NCBI RefSeq assembly: GCF_902635505.1 | Contig: NC_045426.1 | Location: forward strand, 675,399,087 to 675,463,086 | Direction: 5' to 3' | DNA from: Sarcophilus harrisii | Lineage: Eukaryota; Chordata; Mammalia; Dasyuromorphia; Dasyuridae | Length of the DNA stretch: 64,000 nt | Part shown: positions 55,796 to 64,000 of the stretch, piece after piece | Position numbering within the stretch: the first letter of the stretch is position 1 | Layout of the letters: every line of letters begins with the position of its first letter | The notes under the pieces: generated by a model | What the model was told of the DNA's origin: nothing | Seen by the model: only the letters and a program-made list of their open reading frames with translations | The model's database searches: none | Translations under genes and position numbers: made by a program

Positions 55796-58700
55796 CTGAG
55801 AAGTTGAAAGTGGGCAGGAGTGATAGTTTTGCTGGAAAGCTGAACTCCTGTGGCTGTCCCTACAAAGAAAAGAGAAGTACTTAAATCCAGGGGAAAAAAG
55901 AAAAAAGAAATCCTTAAAATTTGAGGGATAATTAAGTTAGTGAATCTATAAATAAAACTTCAACTTATGATACACCTCTAGAAAGAATGATTCAACTTTG
56001 GAAAAAATGAGATTTTGAGAAGACAGTCATGTACTAAAAAAAATAAAAATAAAAATAGTTTCCAGATAAATTGCTTCCCATACAGCAATGAAACCCATTT
56101 CATTGCCCTTCCACTTTTTAATTTAGTACCCGACTTCTATATTCTGTGGTAGAAAGTAAATGATCTGCACAACTAATAAGTAATTGTGGTCATTGTGCAT
56201 GTTAAAAATTAATGCTGTACATCCATATAGCATTTTCTATTTTCCAAAGCCATTTTAGATCTACTCTACAAATACAAAAGTAAAAAATCCAGTTGGTTAC
56301 CTTGTGTTACCTGAGTCACTAATGACCTTGTCTGAGCCTGTACAGGGGTCAGGTTAGTCATGCCCACCGTGGATGCTGGGATAGGAGTGACTGCTCGCAC
56401 CCCCTGCGTAGACGCAACAGAGAGGAGCTCAGCAGAAGCAGCAGGTGTGGCAGCAGGCCGAGGCTGGCTATGAACCACTGGAGCAGGAGTGCCACCTCCT
56501 GCAGCCTTTTTTTAAAAAGAATGCAAAATGTCAACTTTTCTTCAAAGCAGCGCAAATACAAACTAAACATTCTTTTGAAAAAGTCAGTGCCTCTCAGTCT
56601 GTGGTAAATAGTTAATGCTAAAAGAGACACGGGAGCTATCTGCCACTGATGGCTGCTGCCTCAATGGTAAGCAAACCCTGTTTACACCAGACTGAATAGT
56701 GATCAAGAAATTCAATAAGAAGCCATAGTAAGTGACTTCCTCCACTCAAAACCACTCAAAAAATTGGTCTGCATGAAACGTGTAACCTGCAAGGCTACTA
56801 CAAGAGCATAGGGTTGCCCTAAACAAGCCGAAGTCAGAAAGTTAGAAAGCCCCAGGGTGGGGACCTTGGGAATCCCAGGGAGGAAGCAGCAGAAAACAAC
56901 ACAGGGAATAGCATGGTGCTGCTGCCATGGGCCCAGGATTCAGACATCCCTAACATTGTTCCAAGATGTCAAACAGGGTCCTGAAGAGCCAATGCTCTGT
57001 CCCTCAAAGAGCCCAACGAATCATTCTCTGGGAAGTGGAGTCAGCACAAGACCGCAGGAATGCAGGGCAAGACCATACAGGAACAGAGCTTGGTTCTAGC
57101 ACAAATCCTCCATTCAGAAACTAAAGCTAGAGATGAGTCAAAATAAAGCTAGAGAAAATACCTGCCAATTACTGGCAATTAAACTGCAAATCTAGAAATC
57201 CAGGAAAAGGAGAGATTAACTTCACAGTAACAAGAAAAGAATTAAAGAAAAATGGACTTTCCACAAGAACTATATAAGTGATTAGGAGAAATATAGCAAG
57301 AGATTTTTCAAAAATTAAATGTAAAAGTGTAAGGATAATAGGTAGCTTAAAAGAGAAAGTGGGAAAACAAAGAGGAATCTCTGTAAACGAAAATAAACCA
57401 AACAGAAATCAATGACTCTATGAGAGCAAGACAAAATATAAGAAAATATAAAATATCTAATATCAGAAACATGGGCCTGGAAGAGGAAAGATAATTTAAG
57501 AATCACTGATTCCCTGGTAGTAATCATCTGGACCCTATATTTCAAGAAATCATAAATTAAAACACTCTAGATCTATCAGAGGGTAGAAGTAGAAATAATC
57601 TTATCAGTCTCTATCAGGAACTCCCCAAAGTAAAAATATCAGGAATTTTATAGCCAAAATTCAGCTAAACTCCTAAGTCAAAGAAAAATAATGCAAACAT
57701 ACAATCAGAAGCAGTTCAACTACCATTTACAGTCATGATAACATAAGATCTGACAGCTTCTGTGAAAAAAAAAAGAAATAGATTTGAGAATATATTCCAA
57801 AAGACAGAGGATCTAGATTTATACAATCCAAAATAACTTGTGCAACAGATCTAAATGTATTCCTAAAGAGACAGAAAATGGACCTTTAGAGAAAGAGAAA
57901 CTTTAAGCATTTCTGATTGAAAAAAACCCAAACCTGAGGAGGACCAGCAGAAAAGATCAAAGAAACCTAGAAAGGGAAATTATTTGAGTAAGTGGAAAGA
58001 GTTGTCTGATTTCTGGAAAGCATTAGAAGAGTATACAAACATGAAGAAAGGGGTGAGGTGCTAGGTATCACATGAACTAACATACATACACACGAGCAAA
58101 ACAAGGCTCCTGACTCTGAAGTAGGGATGAAAAGCAGGGTTAAAATCAAAGAATTAATCATCTCAGAGGGCACCTTAGATATCCTCTTAGATTTATTGAG
58201 AATAGCCAACAAAATAAGTTATATGAATATAATGAAATATGATTTTGTTATGAGAAATTATCAAAGATGATTTCAGAGAATGCTGAGTAGTATGAAGTAG
58301 TATGGAGTGTAGTGAACAGAGCCAGGAGAATAATTAAATTTATACAAGGACAGTAACACTGTTAAAAAAAAAAATTCTGAAAGACTTCAAAACTCTTATC
58401 AAGGCAGTAACCAGCCATATCTCCAGAGGACCTAGATAGCTCATCACTCACTTTCTGATGAAAATGTTGAAGACAGTAAGTGGCAAGACATATTTTTGGA
58501 TTAGTCTTCTGTAAATTCATTTTGCTTAGCTCTTTACAAATAGAATCTTGTTTAAGCCTCCTGAGAACCCTAGGAAGTAGGATTATTTCCCATTTTACAA
58601 ATGGAGAAACTGAGGCAAACAATTAAATGACTCATCTAGGATCACATAGCTAGTCAGATATGAACTCTGGTCTGACTACAGACCCAGTTTTCTATACACT

Positions 58701-60394
58701 GAACCACCTGATCTATCACATAAAAGCAAAAAGCAATAATTTTAAAAGAAGACATACTCTCTATGCAAAAGAGAATATACTGATATCAAGGAAAGGATGT
58801 GCAGAGACAAGCTAAGTCTCCCAGAAAAATACACATCCAACACTTGCACACCCCAATACGTGAAGTAATACAAGAAAATGGCCCAGAACTTCTGATCACA
58901 GGAAACAAAATGTCTACTGAAAGAATCCAGAGAGCATCTCCAGAAGAAGAGAAGAAAACCCTAGGTTGCAAATTCCAAGACATATAGTGGTTCAATTTTA
59001 ATGGCAAACAACAAATTCTGCAAGTGACCAGGAGAAAGACCTTCAAATGAAAAAGAAAAGAAAATGGAATTACCCAAGATGATTCTGCACCCATCAAAAA
59101 CCTTAAGAGGGAACAGAATAATGTGTTCCAAAGAGCAAAGAAGTTCAAGATACAACCTATGGTGACATACCTTGCAAACCTGAGCCTAATCATCAATGAA
59201 AAAAGATGAATATTCAATTTCAAAAGAGAAATTTGAAGCATTCCTACAAAGAAAACCAGATTTGAATAGATGATTTGCTTTGTAAACACTACAGATAACA
59301 AAAATACAACAAAGCTATATATATTTATAATTAAACAAATTACCCCTTTTCCCTCAAAAAGGGAGGACAATAGAGAAAGGCAATCTGCAACCTCCCAAAC
59401 AAGTAAGTCAGTTCACTATTGCGATCCTTAGTCTCTCATCTGTAAAATGGATCAACTAGCACTCACAAGATTGTTGGAATCAAAACACTTTGAGAGTCTT
59501 GAAGATGTTTGGGATGTGGTTGTTGCTATTATCTTAAACATCCATTAAAGTTTTCCTTCAGTGCTTCACTGTGATGCAGAGGCAACCCAGGATCTTCCAA
59601 AGCTGTCAGAAAGTTAAGTTCTGGCAGGTTCCATGAAGGTAGAAAGGCTTCCCACGAAGGCCAGCCCATAAGCCATTATGTTTGGGATATAGTGTCATGG
59701 ATTCAAAGCAGGAAGAGACTTCAAGATCATCTAGATCATACCCCTCATTTTAGACCAGGTTAAAGTTATTAATTCCATCACATTGAAGTTGACTAACTCA
59801 TGATGATGGTTTTTGGCCAAAGAATCTCAAGAAATCATGCAATGAGAAAGATTTCTATCTGCAGAGGTAGAATAAGCACCCATATTAATGAAATCATACA
59901 TGCATGAAGATCTAAAATATTAGAATACTTAACAAATTGATGATAATAGCTAATATTTACAAAGTGTTTTGCAAACACCATTTAATTTGACCAGGCAGTC
60001 ATCTCAGTGACATCTCAGTCACAAGATTAGTTTTGTTCTGTGAAAGTGGTTTTGACTAATTATACCACACTCAATAGGATTCTAAGAAAATGGGACCTGG
60101 GATCTGCTACCTAGAGTATGAGCCAGAAAGAGGATAAGCCATTACTTACTGCCAGTGGTCCAGGTATAGCTGGCGAGGCAAGCCGCTTATTGATGGGCTG
60201 GAATGTAGCTGCTGGGATGCCAGCAACTGTGTTCACAATGACATTTCCATTCACAGTAGCTGAAAGCAAATCAAAGCCAAGGAAAATGGGATGCGGTAAA
60301 AAGTTTTTGCTGGTTTCTTTAAGAAGGTTTTATTATAAAAATTCTTACCTGTCTGGATGTTTGTTCCTGTGACTGCAGGTTTGATTGTTCCAGC
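49591..60394 (-). CDS. EP400: EP400, E1A-binding protein p400: C-terminal coding exons only
   Basis: p400 is the SWI2/SNF2-type ATPase scaffold of the TIP60/NuA4 chromatin complex and promotes H2A.Z incorporation. This window holds only its Gln/Thr/Ala-rich C-terminus; ATPase, HSA and SANT regions lie beyond 64,000. Coding exons, 5' to 3' on the minus strand: 60349-60394, 60150-60259, 56301-56505, 55753-55859, 52965-53174, 52392-52545, 51922-52016, 51335-51478, 50890-50967, 49591-49857. They total 1416 nt in phase, 471 codons plus TAA. Signatures: NGNVIVNTVAGIPAATFQP, STQGVRAVTP, TPAHFQLLR followed by 11 Gln, GTTVANLQVARL, VVAQPLHVQQLLKLK, QKVAYAQPSIKTQFL and AVQQKLVQQQVV. A human segment of about 24 residues after the poly-Q tract (VQVPQIQ...GKLTP, recalled from memory) was not found. 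The 51335 donor could instead lie 6 nt upstream. Confidence 0.95.
50390..50880 (+). repeat. MIR3-type SINE and unassigned old repeat, EP400 last intron
   Basis: 'atttattgaacatcaatact' and 'ctgtcccaaggacttccaat' mark MIR3 (50390-50560). The following purine-rich tract (50520-50870, 'ggtctaggaaagccttcccc', 'aagaatggaggg') resembles the old medium-copy repeat near 40 kb. Confidence 0.45.
51700..51845. repeat. GA-rich low-complexity tract, EP400 intron
   Basis: Purine-only stretch (GGGAGGGAGAGAAAGAGG types) ending in (AG)n at about 51818-51845, about 80 bp from the exon at 51922. On the EP400 sense strand it is polypyrimidine. Confidence 0.8.
52616..52760 (+). repeat. MIR3-type SINE, EP400 intron
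   Basis: 'caacaagtatttatgaagtt', 'gtgccaggccctgga' and 'gttgagagagacaagtacac' appear in MIR3 order. Confidence 0.6.
53410..53451. repeat. (AT)n microsatellite, EP400 intron
   Basis: About 20 uninterrupted AT units, preceded by a 'tatgtatata' imperfect run from about 53320. Confidence 0.9.
55020..55490 (+). repeat. LINE-2-type 3' end, EP400 intron
   Basis: 'gctagcttcttgaaagcagg', 'ataatgcttggaacaaagga' and 'gtgttcaataaaggtttttc' followed by an ATTC tetramer tail is the classic LINE-2 3' terminus. Confidence 0.65.
55764..55796 (-). repeat. CAG/CAA tract coding for 11 Gln in EP400
   Basis: Read on the minus strand: CAG x4, CAA, CAG x5, CAA, all coding Gln, between FQLLR and TTQ. The human tract, as I remember it, is considerably longer. 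The CAA interruptions lower the slippage risk. Confidence 0.9.
57100..57990 (+). repeat. L1 fragment (probably ORF1/ORF2 junction region)
   Basis: 'ctagatctatcagagggtag', 'attttatagccaaaattcag' and 'taacataagatctgacagc' follow the order of the mammalian L1 region between ORF1 and ORF2. Heavily mutated, no open frame. Confidence 0.6.
58210..58430 (+). repeat. L1 3'UTR fragment
   Basis: 'gatgatttcagagaatgctg', 'gtgaacagagccaggagaat' and 'caaggacagtaacactgtt' match the marsupial L1 3'UTR order also seen at 26.4-27.2 kb. Confidence 0.6.
58530..58712 (+). repeat. MIR-type SINE, EP400 intron
   Basis: 'cccattttacaaatggagaa', 'actgaggcaaacaattaaat' and 'gatcacatagctagtcagat' show MIR core and 3' parts. 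Confidence 0.65.
58870..59310 (+). repeat. Second L1 inter-ORF fragment
   Basis: 'aaagaatccagagagcatct', 'ttgcaaattccaagacatat' and 'gaagttcaagatacaacc' parallel the 57.1-kb copy. The 194-codon minus-strand ORF here is its antisense. Confidence 0.6.
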
Positions 60395-61789
60395 CTGTTC
60401 AAAAGACAGTTTTAAGTCATAACATGTGATTTAAATATGGCTAAAATAATATTCAACATTGTGCATGAGGCATTTTATTTTTCTGTGCATTCATTTCCAC
60501 CAGAGTGGAGTGATGGATTAGGGAATTGGAAAACTGGGGCTGAAGCTTCAGCTCTGCCCAGGTGGCTAGCTTTGTGATCATGAGCAAGTCATGTGTCCCT
60601 TCTGCTTGCTTTTATTTGGTTCACAGACAGAGCAACTATAAGCAAGGCACAAATAAACAAGAGTAATCCTATCATAAGCAGACACTAGTGACCACCTAGA
60701 CAAAATGAGGAAAGCAATGAGGACTGCAGAGTAAAGATCAACTTTGATCCAGCATGGAGACATGAGAAAGCAGGAATGAAAGACTTTGCTTATCTGGAAA
60801 CTTATACATGGGAGCTCTTTCTCTGCCAAAAGTAGATGTGTTAATAAATTCTCGACTTTTCTTGTGATTCTTTTAGTGTGAGACAGGAAATGAGAGTTTC
60901 TACTTACTAAATGCCAGCAGAGCTTCCTTTTCAGGCACTAGGTGACCTATGATCTACTAGATGGTCATTGAGGACCTTTTCAATTATAAATCAGGGATTC
61001 TGGAATTAATGGTAATTTCACCCTTCAAAAAGAAGGAAGAACTATTAAAGAGAACTGTCCTTCTGGCACTGTTTCTGGGATGAGGATGATGGTAGCTTTA
61101 TGGGGCAGTGACTACTCCAACATCCAATTTGTAACATAGAAGAAAAGGGATAACTGGGCGTGCCCTTTAAATTTTGGGAGAGCAGTCTTCAAAGTGCTGA
61201 ATGAATTTATTGTTACTGTTCAGTCACTTTGAAATCATATTGACCCTAGCCAAGATTAAAATTCCAGAAAAAAAGCCAGAAAAGAAGGGAAACCCAACTT
61301 GAATTTTACAAGAACAAAAGATGGAAGCAAAGGGACATAGGTCACAGAATGACAACAAATCCTACTGTAATCAAGGAACAGGACCAGCAGCCCCAAGGCT
61401 CAGACTGGGTCAAAGCCACCTAAGATAGTTAAGGACAGCAGAAACTCTTTTTTCTAAGCTATAATGGAGAAGAAAAATTATCACAGAAGGCAGAAGAGAA
61501 GGAGGAGAAAGAGAAGAAGAGGAGAAGGTGGAAGAAGAGAACAGACAGCAGAGAGATGGTTGGACTCGCCTTTGGCTTCTGCTATTTTTGCCAAGGAGAA
61601 TAATCTTTCAACTGGAGAGAAAATAAAAAGTATATATGTGTGTGTGTGTCTGTAAACATATATATGTATACATATGTACATGCATATGTGCATATGGATA
61701 TGTGGGTACATATTACACACATAGACACACAGAGAAAATACAAATGAAACATAAAGCAGGCAGAAAGAAAGGGAAAGCACTGATGACTT

Positions 61790-62195
61790 GGGGTGTCAGG
61801 GCATGGAAAGGAAAGGGGGAGAGCAGGATTAACAGAGTCAGACCTGTATCTTAGGAAAATCCCTTTGGCAGTTATATTAAGTTATGAGGTCCTAAACTAG
61901 CTGGTGGCCATGTGAGTGAAGAAACTGGGTATGAGTGAGAAATGGAAATTGTAGAAATAGAAATAATACGATGTAATAAGTGATTGGTTATGTGGGCTGA
62001 AAGTGAAGAATATAGGAAATCCCTGAGCTGTAAAACCAGATAACCAGAAGGATGCTGGCTCTAAACAATAAAAGAGAAGTTCAGGAGAGGAGTGGGTTTA
62101 CAGCAAAGATAATGAATTCTATTTTGGAGATTTTGAGTCTGAGGTGCCCAGGGAACATCCAATTCAGAATTTCAGGTAGGCAGTTCCTAATGTGT
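61790..62195 (+). repeat. Unassigned medium-copy repeat
   Basis: 'gcaaagataatgaattctat', 'ttggagattttgagtctgag' and 'gtgcccagggaacatccaat' resemble phrases at 63310-63345 ('gctcagttttggacatgctg'). Family not assigned. Confidence 0.4.
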
Positions 62196-62224
62196 CAGGT
62201 AACATAGGAGGAAGAAGGCCACCA

Positions 62225-62420
62225 AAACATTCAAAACAATCTTGTGCTCTAGGAGAGGCCCAGGATTCAGAATTTGGGAGACTGTAGTCATGCTACTCTC
62301 ATCTTAACTAGACCAGATATGCAATATTATGTTTGCTTCTGGGGGCAACATTTTAAGAAGGGTAACAATAAGCTGGTGAACAATAAGAAAACAGTGACTA
62401 GGTGGGTGAAGATCATCATC
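62225..62420 (+). repeat. L3/CR1-type LINE fragment
   Basis: 'tatgtttgcttctgggggca', 'acattttaagaagggtaaca' and 'ataagctggtgaacaataag' match the start of the L3/CR1 3' region, whose continuation appears about 1.1 kb downstream. Confidence 0.55.
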
Positions 62421-62879
62421 AGCTCACAAGTATTTTCTCCAGCTTCTATGCCTTTTCCCTGATTGCCCCTATACCTGGAATGCTTGTTGTCTGACTCCTG
62501 GCTCCCCTAGCTTCCAGCTCCAGAGTTAGAAGAATGCCCTTCCTCCTTCCCAGCCCTACTAATACCTTCCCTCTGAGATTATCTCCCACTTCCAATGAAT
62601 AGCTCCAGGTTGTATCTGGTCCTTACATGACACAAGGTTTGGTCAATTGTGGAAGGCACAAGTAAACCAGCAGGGGCCAGGAGCCTCAGACAAGAAGGTG
62701 TGGCTGTGAGCCTTGAAAATAAGTCAGGATTCTGAAAATTGGAGGTGAAGAGAGAGGCTTCTCCCAGCCCAGGGACAGCCAGAACAAAGACATAAAGCTT
62801 AAGATGTCCTGCCATGGATGAGGAATAGCAAGAAGACTGCTTGTTGACTGGATCGGATCACACATGGGAGATGGCTGAA

Positions 62880-63345
62880 AAGGTGTATGGGTTCTGAAGG
62901 GTCTGCTCTGCCAAACAGAGAAGTTCATATTTGATCCCAGAGACGATGGGAGGCTGTGGAGTTTGCTGAGTAAGAGAGTGCTGTGGTCGGGTCTGTTTCA
63001 GGAATTCAACATGGCAGCTGTGTGCAGGGTGGACTGGAGAGAGGAGAATCTTGAGGCAAGGAAATCAGTTAGGAGACCACCACACTGGCCTAGTTGAGAG
63101 CCAGAGCTAGGATCATGGGAGTGGAGAGAAGGGGACAGATGCAAGAGATATTGTGAGACACAATAACAAGACACGGCAACTGACTGGCTGCAGGGGATAA
63201 GTGAAAGGGGAACTGAGAATGACAACAGGCCCATGAACCTGGAGGGTCCAGGAGGAAGGCAGTGCTCTCAACAATTAGAAACTGATAGAAGGCTGAATCT
63301 GAGGTGAAGAGAAAAGAGCTCAGTTTTGGACATGCTGTCTATGGC
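62880..63345 (+). repeat. Unassigned medium-copy repeat
   Basis: 'ttgatcccagagacgatggg', 'ggtggactggagagaggaga' and 'ggcaactgactggctgcagg' are phrases of a common old mammalian repeat. Family not assigned. Confidence 0.4.
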
Positions 63346-63480
63346 AGAGGAGTCAAACTCATGGTCTATGAGTCTCAGGCAGCTCACATCACTCCCAAAA
63401 TGTAGCTGGGAAATATTTAACGAAATAAAGAAAAATACAAAGGAACACAAATAAGATGAATGTGTAATTTTCCAAGTCTA
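63345..63480 (+). repeat. Possible hAT-type element fragment
   Basis: Begins 'cagaggagtcaaactcatgg', like the terminus of some mammalian hAT elements, then 'gctgggaaatatttaac'. No opposite terminus found. Confidence 0.3.
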
Positions 63481-63539
63481 TGCATTGCCCACAGGGACTC
63501 TCATGTAGGCTATTGGTTCTTTCTCTGCTTGATGTCCAG

Positions 63540-63880
63540 CTAGACGGGACATCCAGGAGATATGGATGGGCCACTGCAACAAGGGAGGACAGGGTGGAGG
63601 AGCCATGGATGCTCAGCAAGGAGAGGAGAAGACTTAGCAAGGGTATGTCACTGCCTTCATGTATTTAAGGGGAAATAGGCTTGCTCTGCTATGTCTCAGA
63701 GGGGAGTAGAAAAAAAATTCCTTCCTCAGAAGGAATGGACAGAAATGGCAAAGATGCTTTCTCAGGTCTGATATTAGGGGAGAACTTGCAAACAATCAGA
63801 GACCCCCAAAGGGTCCTGGGCTCTCTCTTTCCAAAGGCAGTGGATTTGTCCTTACAAGTAAAACTTGTTTCACTGCTTCA
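63540..63880 (+). repeat. L3/CR1-type LINE 3' region
   Basis: 'agaggagaagacttagcaag', 'tgtcactgccttcatgtatt', 'gggagaacttgcaaacaatc' and 'ggcagtggatttgtccttac' occur in L3/CR1 order. No intact frame. Confidence 0.65.
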
Positions 63881-63889
63881 CAACTAAGT

Positions 63890-64000
63890 TGTAGCTAGAA
63901 TTCTTGCTTAGGAATAGTCTGTGCTGCAAGTGTGAGTTAAATATGAAGGGATAATATCTTTTTAAAAAAATAATGAAATTAAGGGGTGAGGGAGGAATGT
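63890..64000 (+). repeat. L1-type fragment cut by window end
   Basis: 'gttaaatatgaagggataat' then 'aaattaaggggtgagggag' resemble a marsupial L1 segment. Continues beyond the window. Confidence 0.45.

Larger units (their letters stand above)
56506..60149 (-). other. EP400 intron filled with L1 pieces
   Basis: 3.6 kb. It includes L1 fragments on the plus strand (57100-57990, 58210-58430, 58870-59310) and a MIR-type SINE (58530-58712). No EP400 exon was seen between 56505 and 60150. Confidence 0.7.
60395..64000 (-). other. EP400 intron reaching the window edge
   Basis: 3.6 kb with no further EP400 exon recognised. It holds GA-rich (61480-61545) and TG/TA-rich (61630-61700) tracts, unassigned medium-copy repeats (about 61790-62195, 62880-63345), L3/CR1 fragments and the start of an L1 piece. 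Confidence 0.65.

Noticed and set aside
58786-59370. 194-codon minus-strand ORF
   Set aside because: Hydrophobic translation is simply the antisense of an L1 fragment inside an EP400 intron.
49591-60394. Search for a snoRNA in EP400 introns (human EP400 hosts an H/ACA snoRNA)
   Set aside because: No convincing box H/ACA structure could be placed by eye. A covariance-model search would be needed.
1-64000. LTR retroviral or Polinton-type elements
   Set aside because: No LTR pair, gag/pol/env-like frame or capsid-like gene was recognised. The LINE pieces are L1, LINE-2 and L3/CR1 types.

Overview
This window is vertebrate nuclear DNA from a mammal, most likely an Australian marsupial. The evidence is three multi-exon genes with GT-AG introns that closely match mammalian proteins, plus dense SINEs of two kinds: a MAR1-like tRNA-type CORE-SINE, and a shorter WSINE1-type element ending in a 'cttaaccccaattgcctcag' motif and poly(A). 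L1 3' ends of marsupial type and old MIR/MIR3, LINE-2 and L3/CR1 relics are also common. Species cannot be fixed from sequence alone.

Layout. Positions 1-28,000 are intergenic and repeat-rich. They hold no convincing protein gene, but do hold several low-repeat islands that look constrained (14.15-14.75, 16.63-16.8, 19.8-20.05 and 27.4-27.75 kb). A CpG island at about 19.6-21.55 kb contains four tandem copies of a 146-bp unit. NOC4L lies on the minus strand (28,210-37,367; 15 coding exons, 515 codons). DDX51 lies on the plus strand (37,547-46,912; 16 coding exons, 668 codons). The two share a 179-bp TATA-less bidirectional promoter. The last ten coding exons of EP400 lie on the minus strand (49,591-60,394; 471 codons of the glutamine-rich C-terminus). 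They converge tail to tail with DDX51, with both poly(A) signals within about 50 bp. The rest, to 64,000, is EP400 intron filled with L1 and L3/CR1 pieces.

The gene order EP400-DDX51-NOC4L is that of human 12q24.33, seen here in inverted orientation. NOC4L (40S maturation) and DDX51 (60S maturation) are both nucleolar ribosome-assembly factors driven from one promoter. EP400 is the SWI2/SNF2 ATPase scaffold of the TIP60/NuA4 complex; only its non-catalytic tail is in this window.

Most unusual points: NOC4L intron 14 begins directly with a (GT)25 run, so its 5' splice site is part of a microsatellite. The 3' end and donor of DDX51 exon 3 have been tandemly duplicated into the intron. A perfect 47-bp inverted repeat sits in otherwise decayed intergenic DNA. 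The 146-bp GC-rich array rotates reading frame and creates a deceptive long ORF. A stretch expected from human EP400 after the poly-Q tract was not found. No new gene system, CRISPR array, tRNA or rRNA was seen.
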